Assembly: GCF_004803915.1 (NCBI RefSeq)
Contig: NZ_CP039396.1
Location: 310,001-374,000, forward strand
DNA from: Duncaniella dubosii
GTDB lineage: Bacteria > Bacteroidota > Bacteroidia > Bacteroidales > Muribaculaceae
DNA: 64,000 nt
Direction: 5' to 3'
Made by a program: the position numbers and the translations under genes. The notes below the pieces were generated by a model. The model was not told the origin of the DNA, ran no database searches, and saw only the letters and a list, made by a program, of their open reading frames with translations. Below are positions 26,044-34,142 of the stretch, one piece after another. Every line of letters starts with the position of its first letter. Within the stretch, counting starts at the first letter, position 1.

Positions 26044-26648
26044 CAGTTTTGCTTTGTGAATTGATAAATATAGTATTGATTTACTAATTCTTCAAAACTC
26101 TTTCCTAACTTGGTTTGGTTTCTTAGTTCTTGAAGAATATCATTCCAGGTATATCCACGACCATCTTTCTTTAAGACCACTTTTTGAGCATCTGCAACAT
26201 GTCTTGCTAACCAGTTTTCCAAGACGCAATCAAAGCGTACATTCCATAATTGTTTAATTTTCTCAATTACACGACACGCATCCTCTGGAAGATTATTATT
26301 GCGATCAAAAAAACAAATATATTCTTCATTAATCATTCGGATTATTGAAGACGTATGCATCTGTGCCAGATTGTTTGCAGACATCATGACAACATAAAGT
26401 AGAGATGTCTTTTCCCTAATAGAGGACAGTACATCAATACCTTGTAATTTGTAGCCGTCCAATTTGCAATCCAAAAAAACAATCATTCTTGTATTCAAAT
26501 GTCCTAGGATATAGGATAGACCTTCTTCCGGATTTGTAAATACAGCTACCTCTGCATCTGTATTTAGATCGGCAATAGTTCTCACAAACGGATCCAAATC
26601 AAGATCTCGCATATTGTCATCAATAAAAACCAAGTTGAATTTCTCCAT
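26043..26648 (-). CDS. Receiver-domain response regulator with a helical C-terminus
   Basis: Residues 1-130 form a CheY-like receiver: acidic pair Asp10-Asp11 (FIDDN), phospho-acceptor Asp60 (VFLDCKLDG), Ser90 (MMSAN), with Arg116 (FFDRNN) where the conserved Lys usually lies. The C-terminal ~70 residues (VADAQKVVLKKDGRGYTWND onward) are helical and are not a recognised DNA-binding domain. It lies 5 bp after the kinase gene and overlaps the caspase-like gene by one base. It probably passes the signal from the kinase to the protease by contact rather than by transcription. Confidence 0.78.
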   Translation of the reverse strand: MEKFNLVFIDDNMRDLDLDPFVRTIADLNTDAEVAVFTNPEEGLSYILGHLNTRMIVFLDCKLDGYKLQGIDVLSSIREKTSLLYVVMMSANNLAQMHTSSIIRMINEEYICFFDRNNNLPEDACRVIEKIKQLWNVRFDCVLENWLARHVADAQKVVLKKDGRGYTWNDILQELRNQTKLGKSFEELVNQYYIYQFTKQN

Positions 26649-26653
26649 GAATT

Positions 26654-28756
26654 TTATGATTTAAATGGTAATTCTATTTGGAAAGTCGAACCGTGTTCGC
26701 CGTATTCACTCTCTACAACACTAACATTTCCCTTTAAAGATTCTACGCGCGTTTTTACAATATATAGCCCAATACCTGCGCCTCCTTCTTCCTGGGTAGT
26801 TGAGTTATAAAGGCCAAAAATCCATTGTTTTTTTTCTTCAGGAATCCCACATCCATTATCAGATATAAGTATGATTAGTTTATCCTTTTGTGCAAATGAA
26901 GATATACGAATCATCTTCGTTTCTGTATGGCGTAGCGCTTTGATAGAGTTGTCTATCAAGTTCTGAAATATATCTCTAAAGAAGATCTTGTTTGTGTTTC
27001 TTAACACGACAGTTTCAGGCATTACTAACTCTGCATTTATATCTGAATCCCTAAATCTATCTTGATACTCGTCAATTACCTCTGATACCGTTTCCTTTAA
27101 ATCAATATCTTCAGGTCGTATCTCGGATTGAGAATAACTCAGCATGTAATTAATAACCTTATTCAGCGACTTAAATTCATCACTCATACGGAGTGCGTAT
27201 AATTTAAACACTTTTTCCTTAGATACATCAGGAAAAAATTTCTTTATATATTCTACGCGATCTCTAATCTTATTGAGTGTTGTTCGAACCGCATGGGTAA
27301 TATGTATTGCATAATCCTGCAATGACATAATGCTCATATATATGCTTTCTCTTCTCTCAAATTCTTTCTCCGCTTCTTGTTTCTCTCGTATTGCAGTCTT
27401 AACGGCAGCTCCTGTTTTTTTAGCTTGTCTAATGACTGGTTCTAATTCGTTCTTTAGGTCAGGATTCTTCTCCGAAAGAGTTTCGACGGAAGAAATAAAT
27501 GAGTGAATATCTTCTTCTGCGCCTTCTAATGATGCTTTGTTTGCAAGCCGTTTTTGTTTACGGACAAAGATTTTATATTGTTCTAACGCATCCAGTTGAA
27601 CAATTATAAAATCCTTCAATGCGCGATACTCCTCGTTATCTACGAAATCCTGTCTATTGGTTGCGTCTATAATCAAAGGATTATCCTCTTTTGTTATTTC
27701 AACGTAACCAATGATTTCACGGGTGCTGACTCTATCGAATAAATTCATCCATAAACGTTTGTCTATGCCAAGAACATCCCTTTTCTTGTCGCTGTCATTT
27801 TGGCTTTCTGCAAAAGGAGTGGTAATCACGCTATCTCGATATATCTTGATGCCATCAATTTGATCATTAGGGAAAGTTCTTCGATATTTCTTCCTTGCTG
27901 ATTCATCGAAATAATAAACTTTCATTTTTATTCCGCCAAATATTGGCAATGTGATTTTATCTATTTTGATTTTGCCTGTTTGGGGACAAAAATATGCAGT
28001 TTCCTGCACCATATTGTCTAAATCAAAATCCAATTCAAAATTGATGGTTGCCAAATCCAAATCGTCCAAGCTTTTAGATGCTATTGTATTAATATCGTAT
28101 TCATCTGATTCAACATGGATGGTCATTGGGTAAGAAACGTTTGTTAACGGGGAGGCTATTTTTGAGACTTCAGAAATAAATCTCTTAATGTCAGATTTTA
28201 ACCATTTTTCTCGAACATTTTTTATCGTTAGCGTAGTTCCATGTATGTCGGTGTTAGATTCCGGCTTGAACGTATATTTATTTTCTATATCGGTGAATAA
28301 AATATTCTCTTTATCATCTGCAGACTTGAAATACTGGCTCCAATCAATTGTTACTTCCAGCCAAGAATCGGATTTATCTTGCTTGGTCAATATAGTTACA
28401 TTATCACCGAGTTTATCTACGGCAAAACGACCTATTCCCTTTTCTCCAACACAACGGCGACTAATAGGGGCTGGCGTTATTTTATTTTTTCGTTTGTTGG
28501 ATGTGCCAATAACCATCCATTTGTCACGGATATCTTCAAATGACATTCCAATACCATTGTCAGAAATGGTAATGCTTGAGTTATCATTATCATTACCAAC
28601 ATTCTCAAATTTAACATGTACAGATGTGGCATTAGCATCATAGCAATTCTTTATTAATTCAAATAATGCTGTCACCCGGTCTGTAATCAGATCCCGACCT
28701 ATCAGGCGGAATGTACTGATGTCAAACCTCCATTTTAGAGAATTGTTCGATTCCAT
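26654..28756 (-). CDS. Histidine kinase with an extra N-terminal HSP90/MutL-like ATPase domain
   Basis: This 700-residue soluble protein has two Bergerat ATP-binding domains. The N-terminal one (~15-250) has Glu33 and Asn37 in LFELIKNCYDANA, ISDNGIGM (Asp66) and GEKGIGRFAVDKLG (104-117), as in HSP90/MutL/MORC. A coiled coil (~400-475) leads to a DHp helix with His488 in THAVRTTLNKI, then a kinase ATPase with NLIDNSIKA (Asn599, Asn603), ISDNGCGIP and GGAGIGLYIVK. There is no membrane segment. Its start overlaps the methyltransferase stop by one base. The N-terminal ATPase may act as a DNA-responsive clamp or switch feeding the kinase; that is inference. Confidence 0.85.
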   Translation of the reverse strand: MESNNSLKWRFDISTFRLIGRDLITDRVTALFELIKNCYDANATSVHVKFENVGNDNDNSSITISDNGIGMSFEDIRDKWMVIGTSNKRKNKITPAPISRRCVGEKGIGRFAVDKLGDNVTILTKQDKSDSWLEVTIDWSQYFKSADDKENILFTDIENKYTFKPESNTDIHGTTLTIKNVREKWLKSDIKRFISEVSKIASPLTNVSYPMTIHVESDEYDINTIASKSLDDLDLATINFELDFDLDNMVQETAYFCPQTGKIKIDKITLPIFGGIKMKVYYFDESARKKYRRTFPNDQIDGIKIYRDSVITTPFAESQNDSDKKRDVLGIDKRLWMNLFDRVSTREIIGYVEITKEDNPLIIDATNRQDFVDNEEYRALKDFIIVQLDALEQYKIFVRKQKRLANKASLEGAEEDIHSFISSVETLSEKNPDLKNELEPVIRQAKKTGAAVKTAIREKQEAEKEFERRESIYMSIMSLQDYAIHITHAVRTTLNKIRDRVEYIKKFFPDVSKEKVFKLYALRMSDEFKSLNKVINYMLSYSQSEIRPEDIDLKETVSEVIDEYQDRFRDSDINAELVMPETVVLRNTNKIFFRDIFQNLIDNSIKALRHTETKMIRISSFAQKDKLIILISDNGCGIPEEKKQWIFGLYNSTTQEEGGAGIGLYIVKTRVESLKGNVSVVESEYGEHGSTFQIELPFKS

Positions 28757-29838
28757 TATTTATGGTATTTGATGTGGTGAATGATACTAAGCGCTATGAT
28801 TTCGCCTAATTTTGGTGGTACGGCATTGCCGATATACCTTGATGCGATTGTAAGAGAAACGGATTTTTCGTCTTTGAAAAATTTATAATCCGAAGGGAAC
28901 GTTTGTAACAATGCTGCTTCACGAGCGGAAATGGCTCTGTCTTGAGAGGGATGCCCAAAGCGACCATTGCCAATTCCGGTACATTGAGTCGTCATGGTTG
29001 GAGAAGGCTCGTCCCATTTCATTCGTCCATATACGCTGCCAAAACTTTTGCCTCCTTCTTTCTTATGGCATTCCAACACGAGTTCTTTCGGCCAGGATTT
29101 CCAACCGCCTCCTTCTTGAGTAGACCTAATGCGTCTTAAATTTAATTCACTAAGGGCACTGCATCTGTGAAGAGGGTCACTCGGATCTGTTTGACCGGCG
29201 TTAAGTACTGGAAGGTTCTCAATAATATCTCGAACTGTAACATAATTTTCTTTGTCATGGGTTGCTACTAATGGCTCAACATCGCCTAATTTAGATGCGA
29301 TTAAAACTAATCTCTTACGAGTCTGAGGTATGCCAAAGTCTGGACAATAAACTACATCGCACCACACATGGTATCCTTCTTTTTTAAGTAAGGATATGAA
29401 ATCTTGGAGTACCGATTTTAATTTAAACTTACGAATTGCCGGAACATTCTCCATGGTGACGATATCTGGTTTAACCTCTCTGACCAAACGTCCGAATTCA
29501 TAAAGAAGGTCGTATTTGTTTGGATCTTTCTCTTTGTTCTTGAATGCGTAAGATGAAAACGGTTGACATGGGGCACACCCCGCAAGGACACGAATGGCAC
29601 CTTTGGAGTATCGAGGCAAAATGTCTTCTGCCGTAACTTTTACAATGTCCTTATAAATAAAATTACCCTCTGTATTGGTTTCATAAGCATACTTGCATGT
29701 TTGATCCAAATCGAAGCCTGCAAGTATCTTAAATCCAGCAGTTTTCATGCCATAGCTCAAGCCTCCTATTCCGCAGAATAGATCGACGACCTCTATTCGA
29801 GGTAAGCGCCCAGGCCGTTTATGGGTGAGTCTTGCCAT
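28756..29838 (-). CDS. dcm: DNA (cytosine-5) methyltransferase heading a signalling operon
   Basis: This 360-residue m5C methyltransferase has DLFCGIGGLSYGM (motif I), GCAPCQPFSSY (motif IV), MENVPAI (motif VI), PQTRKRLVLIAS (motif VIII), the GKSFGSVYGRMKWDEPSPTMTT region and YIGNAVPPKLGE (motif X). It is not close to the LlaJI-type pair and has a distinct target-recognition region around 220-260. It is the first gene of an operon with the double-GHKL kinase, receiver, caspase-like protein and Vsr. The site it modifies is unknown. Confidence 0.92.
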   Translation of the reverse strand: MARLTHKRPGRLPRIEVVDLFCGIGGLSYGMKTAGFKILAGFDLDQTCKYAYETNTEGNFIYKDIVKVTAEDILPRYSKGAIRVLAGCAPCQPFSSYAFKNKEKDPNKYDLLYEFGRLVREVKPDIVTMENVPAIRKFKLKSVLQDFISLLKKEGYHVWCDVVYCPDFGIPQTRKRLVLIASKLGDVEPLVATHDKENYVTVRDIIENLPVLNAGQTDPSDPLHRCSALSELNLRRIRSTQEGGGWKSWPKELVLECHKKEGGKSFGSVYGRMKWDEPSPTMTTQCTGIGNGRFGHPSQDRAISAREAALLQTFPSDYKFFKDEKSVSLTIASRYIGNAVPPKLGEIIALSIIHHIKYHK

Positions 29839-29881
29839 GTTTGTACGCTGTTTATTGCTTTCATTGTGGGTATATTATTAT

Positions 29882-29890
29882 GCAAAGTTA
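29882..29890 (-). promoter_or_regulatory. -7 element of the methyltransferase-kinase operon
   Basis: TAACTTTGC on the minus strand matches TAnnTTTG, about 44 bp before the methyltransferase ATG. A clear -33 TTTG is not seen, but a perfect palindrome lies about 30 bp upstream. Confidence 0.55.
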
Positions 29891-29918
29891 ACGATTTTAT
29901 TCCATTTGGAAAAGGATT

Positions 29919-29938
29919 TTGTCGTAATATTACGACAA
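29919..29938. promoter_or_regulatory. Perfect 20-bp palindrome upstream of the methyltransferase operon
   Basis: TTGTCGTAATATTACGACAA is an exact inverted repeat with no spacer, about 30 bp upstream of the -7 element. Its length and position suit a dimeric regulator acting near -40 to -60, as activator or repressor. No dedicated regulator is adjacent. The rest of 29839-30075 shows no gene. Confidence 0.6.
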
Positions 29939-30075
29939 CAAATGCACGAGTTTCATCTATGTCACATTTGATTAAGGACTTGTCAGCGGTATGACGTTGA
30001 ACGATCAACAATGAAAACGCCCCGCAAGAGCGGCAAGAGGGGGTGTCTTGTCGGGGCGTTGGGTGTGACTACTTA

Positions 30076-30579
30076 TTAGTAGAGGCGGAGGCAGGTGACG
30101 TCGGCTTCTTTGACGAAGCGGGGATCGTCACTCTCGGTCTTGTCGAAGGCAAAGGCAAGGTGCTGGATACGGTGCTTGGGACAGAGCTGCATGAGGAAGT
30201 TGGTGAACTTTCTCAGCTCGACAGCGAGCCATTTTACATCGTTGGTTGATGTGACTCCGCCGAGCAGCAACACGTTGTCGGGGAGATGAGCGGCTCCTTC
30301 CGCCTCCGTGAGGATTACGAGCGACACGGCAAAGATCGCATCTTCGGAGGTCAGACTGGTCCCGTTGGCGTAGTCCTTATATTGCAGCTTCGCGGTCGGA
30401 GTGCCGAAGTTGTCGGCGAGATATTTCTTGATGTCAGCGAGTGCGGCTTTCAGTCGCAGGTTGCTTACGACCGAGATGTCGGTGGGTGGCTCTGCCAGAG
30501 GAGGCGCGGCTGCTGCGGTTGTAACCTTGTGGCTGAAGATGTTTTTTACGCGAGAGAGGAGGTGGTTGAGTGCTGTCAT
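30076..30579 (-). CDS. Hypothetical protein of the mobilization region
   Basis: The ATG at 30579 (MTALNHLLSRVKNIF) is chosen; an upstream in-frame start would place poly-A leader sequence inside the protein. The 167-residue product has an amphipathic start, an Ala/Pro-rich linker (~30-45), then a mixed alpha/beta region with LPDNVLLLGGVTSTNDVKWL and IQHLAFAFDKT. No family is recognised. It follows the TM protein and relaxase on the same strand and is probably the last gene of the mob operon. Confidence 0.55.
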   Translation of the reverse strand: MTALNHLLSRVKNIFSHKVTTAAAAPPLAEPPTDISVVSNLRLKAALADIKKYLADNFGTPTAKLQYKDYANGTSLTSEDAIFAVSLVILTEAEGAAHLPDNVLLLGGVTSTNDVKWLAVELRKFTNFLMQLCPKHRIQHLAFAFDKTESDDPRFVKEADVTCLRLY

Positions 30580-30669
30580 TTTTTTCGTTTTTTTGTGAGT
30601 GAAATCAGGAGCAATGGATAGAAGCACTTGCTTCGATTGCGAGATTCAAGAGTCGGTTAACTTTCATGA

Positions 30670-31428
30670 TTACCAGAGTGGTTTTGATTCCGGTGTCCAT
30701 GAATCAGAAGGCCGGAAATAGACGTGGGTACGGTCGGCTCGTTTGCGGCGTTCAAGCCGGACGGTCAAAGCCTTGATGCTATCCTGTTCCTGCTTGGAGC
30801 CAACCATCATCGCTTCTTCGCGGAGCATCATATCGCGGATACCTTCCGCATTGTAGCTCATGCGCTCGTAACGATAGAGCCATTCGACTTTCTGATATTT
30901 CTGGTTCTCTGATACCATGTAGAAGAATCCTACGGCGAATCCTATGGCTGCGATGATTGAAACTATAGCCGTGATTTTTGCCCATTTGGGCATTACCAGC
31001 CACCAGTGGCCGCTGATTATGCGGTTTACTTCGTAGCGGATGTCATTGACGGCATTCTTCAGATAGCTTACCGATTGAGCGTATGTTGAGCTGATACCGT
31101 CCTTAATTACCTTGTCAACGCTTTCATAGAGGTCTGCTTTGACTGCTTCGGAAAGTCCGTTTTTGAGGTTTTCTGCCAGTCCGTCTGTCTTCATCTCGAT
31201 ATTATAGGTTGGTGGATTCTTTATCAGCTCGTTCACCTTATTGACAGCCGGGATGACACCATCTTGAAGTATGTTTTCGACTTTTTCGGCATACTCTTTG
31301 AGGTCATCGGCGGTGGCGCAGTTGAGTTGCGACTCCTTGATTTCGGTACACGTACCGTTGATTGTGCTGAGGTCATCAGCGATGTTTTGGAGAATATTCT
31401 CCGAGAAATTTTCAGAATTTTCTTTCAT
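30670..31428 (-). CDS. Membrane-anchored mobilization accessory protein (putative)
   Basis: This 252-residue protein has an N-terminal helical, coiled-coil-prone region (~1-130), one transmembrane segment (ITAIVSIIAAIGFAVGFFY, ~152-170) preceded by WWLVMPKWAK, and a charged C-terminal region. It lies 18 bp after the relaxase gene. Proteins of this build regularly follow relaxases in Bacteroides mobilizable elements. Its role is not established; anchoring the relaxosome at the membrane is a guess. Confidence 0.55.
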   Translation of the reverse strand: MKENSENFSENILQNIADDLSTINGTCTEIKESQLNCATADDLKEYAEKVENILQDGVIPAVNKVNELIKNPPTYNIEMKTDGLAENLKNGLSEAVKADLYESVDKVIKDGISSTYAQSVSYLKNAVNDIRYEVNRIISGHWWLVMPKWAKITAIVSIIAAIGFAVGFFYMVSENQKYQKVEWLYRYERMSYNAEGIRDMMLREEAMMVGSKQEQDSIKALTVRLERRKRADRTHVYFRPSDSWTPESKPLW

Positions 31429-31446
31429 GTTTTTCAGTTTTTGAAA

Positions 31447-32421
31447 TTACACACTTCTGCCTCTTTTTCTCTTTTGACGGCGTTTCATCTCGTTGATGAA
31501 TGCCTCTTCTTCCGGATCGTAGGCAGGTCCGACTTGGAAGAGGTCACCTAGTGCATTGCCGAGTCCTTCGACCATATCGGCACCGGCTTCGATGATTTTT
31601 GCAGCGGCACCCGGTTCCTGTTTAGGCTGCTGTCGCATCGGTTTTGGCGAGGGCGATGCAGGCTGGGACTGTCGGTTTTTATTTCGGTCGAGTGCCTTGC
31701 AGATGACATCGTAGGAGCATCTGCCGTTGCGGTCAACCTGCGAGGCCTTGAACTTTTGCCCGTCCTTGAAGTAGGACAGACCATCGACTTCGGTAGAGCC
31801 TCGTCGGAATTTTTTCCTTACGGTGACACCTTTTTGTGCGAGTTCGCGCTGAAAAGTAGTCCAGTCCTTTGCCAATCTTTTGGCGGCTTGAACGGCGAGA
31901 TAAATCTCCTGTCGGATTTTCGGCCGTCCTTTCAGACTTTGGGTTTTCACGTTGTCTTTGTTCTCACCATAGATCAGACTATATTTCTGTTTCATTGCGT
32001 CACAGATTTCATTGTTGCGGTAATATTCGAAACTGTCGCTTACACATTTACCGTCATTATCCACCCGGTTATAGACGATGTGGCAGTGCGGATGCTCCTT
32101 GTCAAGATGCCGGACAATGATAAACTGGGTGTTTTTTATCCCCATTTTATCCATATATTCCAGCGCGAGCTTCACCATAAATTCATCGTCCATGCGCTCG
32201 GCATCTTTCGGAGAATAGGACAACGAGATGTGTCCGCACCAGTGTCTGACCCTGCTGTTGAGATGCCGCTGACACTCAAAACCGTCGATAATATCTTTCG
32301 GCGTGTCGGTCAACAGACCCTCGGAATAGAGCAGACGAGCCTCCTTGTTTTTCTCTTTAAGCGCGAGGGCATACTCTACACAACCGGAAAAACAGCTCCC
32401 TTTAGTTATGCCTCCAATCAT
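31447..32421 (-). CDS. mobB: Relaxase / mobilization nuclease
   Basis: This 324-residue protein has the relaxase domain: KGSCFSGCVEYAL at the start, WCGHISLSYSPKD, and the metal-binding HLDKEHPHCHIVYNRVDN. It would nick oriT and lead the strand into a recipient using a helper's conjugation machinery. The last ~90 residues are Pro/Gln-rich and then basic (KRRQKRKRGR). The gene overlaps mobC by 20 bp, the usual Bacteroides arrangement. Confidence 0.9.
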   Translation of the reverse strand: MIGGITKGSCFSGCVEYALALKEKNKEARLLYSEGLLTDTPKDIIDGFECQRHLNSRVRHWCGHISLSYSPKDAERMDDEFMVKLALEYMDKMGIKNTQFIIVRHLDKEHPHCHIVYNRVDNDGKCVSDSFEYYRNNEICDAMKQKYSLIYGENKDNVKTQSLKGRPKIRQEIYLAVQAAKRLAKDWTTFQRELAQKGVTVRKKFRRGSTEVDGLSYFKDGQKFKASQVDRNGRCSYDVICKALDRNKNRQSQPASPSPKPMRQQPKQEPGAAAKIIEAGADMVEGLGNALGDLFQVGPAYDPEEEAFINEMKRRQKRKRGRSV

Positions 32422-32767
32422 ACGACAGCTGTGTGTAAAGAGTTTTCATCTCTTTGCTAAGACCTTTGAGAGACCACTCCACGAGCTTGAAACCCGCTTC
32501 GTTTGCCTTCTTTGCAAGCTGATTCAGATTATTCGCCATGCTCCCGATCTGACGCAGAATCGCCATATCATCGGGTGTGGCTACTGCCGTAACCTTGGCG
32601 TTGAGCAGAGCGTGGCGCCAGAAGTCAGACATCTTTCTGCCGGATTTTCGACAGTTTTCCTGCACGGTCTGATACTGTTCTTCATTGAGCCTGACACTGA
32701 CAATGTATGACTTGCCAGACTTCTCGGTTGCTCCCGGAGGAGCTTTCTTTCTTCTTGTGAATGTCAT
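32402..32767 (-). CDS. mobC: MobC-family relaxosome protein
   Basis: This 121-residue protein has a ribbon-helix-helix-like start (YIVSVRLNEEQYQTVQENC) followed by the MobC block AILRQIGSMANNLNQLAKKANEAG. MobC proteins bind near oriT and help the relaxase open the strand. It directly precedes and overlaps the relaxase gene. The 185-bp gap upstream holds inverted repeats and is the best oriT candidate. Confidence 0.9.
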   Translation of the reverse strand: MTFTRRKKAPPGATEKSGKSYIVSVRLNEEQYQTVQENCRKSGRKMSDFWRHALLNAKVTAVATPDDMAILRQIGSMANNLNQLAKKANEAGFKLVEWSLKGLSKEMKTLYTQLSYDWRHN

Positions 32768-32952
32768 TGTCTTGGGATTTTGAGATTTGACTTTGTGACC
32801 ATCGGGAGCGGACTCCAGCCGCCCGGTAACGGAGGATGCAAGGTCGGAAATGTTTACATTGCCACTACCTTGCTATCCTCCTATTCCTTACAGAATATCC
32901 GGATACCGGCGTTGCCGATGGCTTCGCCATTTTCACTGCCTTGGGGCAGTGG
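32768..32952. other. Candidate origin of transfer (oriT)
   Basis: This gap before mobC carries two short hairpins: ATGGC-TTC-GCCAT, and CACTGCC-TTGG-GGCAGTG with a perfect 7-bp stem. Its position beside mobC and the relaxase is typical of oriT in Bacteroides mobilizable elements. No nic site can be assigned by eye. Confidence 0.4.
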
Positions 32953-33363
32953 TCAGAACGATTTACTGATTAGAGTGAACCAGCCTTCATAGTTGGCAGC
33001 GTTGCTGTCGAGATGCTCATTGATGATGTGCTCGACAAAGTTGCTGACGCTATAACCGGACCCGCCGAAGAATCGTGCGATGCGCTCGACACGGTCAAAC
33101 GTGTCGTTGCTGATGGCTACCTGATGCTTGTTGTCCTTGCCGAGTTTAATCGGGGCAAAGAAGGCGGTGCGGTAATCTTCGAGTTCGCTCTTGCGCTGCT
33201 TGGTGGTGGGGCGGGTTGATTTTGACTGAGCGGCTTCGCTCTGTTCAGCGACGGGCTGAACTTCGGGGTTGGTTGGATTTTCCATAGTTTCAGAGAAAAT
33301 TGAGTTGTTAGACATGCCAGTCATTTCGGATGACTGAGGATTTGAGATTTTTGATTGTGCCAT
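32953..33363 (-). CDS. DUF3408 family protein
   Basis: This 136-residue protein has a low-complexity Ser/Pro/Glu-rich start and a conserved C-terminal block (YRTAFFAPIKLGKDNKHQVA, then RVERIARFFGGSGYSVSNFV and IINEHL), recognisable as DUF3408, common on Bacteroides conjugative and mobilizable elements. The ribbon-helix-helix-like end suggests DNA binding. It lies 1 bp after the Toprim-like gene. Confidence 0.8.
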   Translation of the reverse strand: MAQSKISNPQSSEMTGMSNNSIFSETMENPTNPEVQPVAEQSEAAQSKSTRPTTKQRKSELEDYRTAFFAPIKLGKDNKHQVAISNDTFDRVERIARFFGGSGYSVSNFVEHIINEHLDSNAANYEGWFTLISKSF

Positions 33364-33364
33364 T

Positions 33365-34142
33365 TTATTCAGATTTTAGTGAGCTTTCGCTCGGTTTGTA
33401 TTCTTCGATGCCTACGAGTTCCAACTGTAGCGCGTCAACGAGTTGTCGCAATGCCGGATTACGTTGCATCATTTGTTCAAGGATGCCATGTGGAGTTTGC
33501 TCGGCTATCAGAAAGTCGGCAATGTCAAGACCTTGTTCTCGCTGTTCATAGGTAGCCATCTGTTCAAGCGAGTCAAACAGAGTTGCCTTTATTCCCGAAT
33601 CATCGAATAGCGTCAGTTTCTTGCGCCAATCGTCAGTAGCGTTAAGGTCTGGCACCAGCATCACCTCTCTGCCTCGGAGTGCTTGGATTGCCTCGCGGTT
33701 GAGACAACTGCACTTGCCGCCTGTGGCAAGCCACAGATATTGCGAAAGGTAATGAGTTGCGAGTATTGCCGTCTTTTCACTCTCCACAATGGCAACCGGT
33801 TTGTCGCGGATGTATGGGATCACCGAAGAAACATTGGGTTAACTTGAAGTCGGGCAATCTCAACACCGAGTGTACCCAGTTGATGTGTGGAAACGGCTCC
33901 TGAACACGATGTCCGGTCAATCGGTCATACAGCATAATCTTTCCGCCACGGACTTCACCGTCATTTGAGATTTGCCAGAATACCGTGGCACCTTGCCAAT
34001 GCTTCGATGTGCCTACACGATACATTTTCATCAATTGCCGGGCTTTATCACTGCCGACAATCGCTGCCACGAAAGCGAAGAGATTGTTCCGGTCGTAGCC
34101 ACGCATGGAGGCCTCCACCATTGCATCATCAATCCTGCTCAT
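33365..34142 (-). pseudogene. Toprim-like / DUF6371 mobile-element protein, split by a frameshift
   Basis: From the ATG at 34142 (MSRIDDAMVEASMRGYDRNN) the frame runs through RVGTSKHWQGATVFWQ and stops at 33777 after TQCFFGDPIHPRQ. The neighbouring frame carries on as IPYIRDKPVAIVESEKTAI, VMLVPDLNATDDW and ends at 33365. Together they form one Toprim-like protein of the type that accompanies DUF3987 primase-helicase genes. A one- or two-base change near 33820 explains the break; both halves are otherwise well preserved. The start overlaps the DUF3987 gene by 14 bp. Confidence 0.75.

Noticed and set aside
25459..29838. Labelling the kinase-receiver-effector genes as Detocs
   Set aside because: The general logic is similar, but the effector here lacks a receiver domain and a nucleosidase fold, and the operon also contains a methylase and Vsr. 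The match cannot be supported by eye.
31756..32460. Plus-strand open frame of 234 residues
   Set aside because: It is antisense to the relaxase gene, which has a complete HxH metal site.
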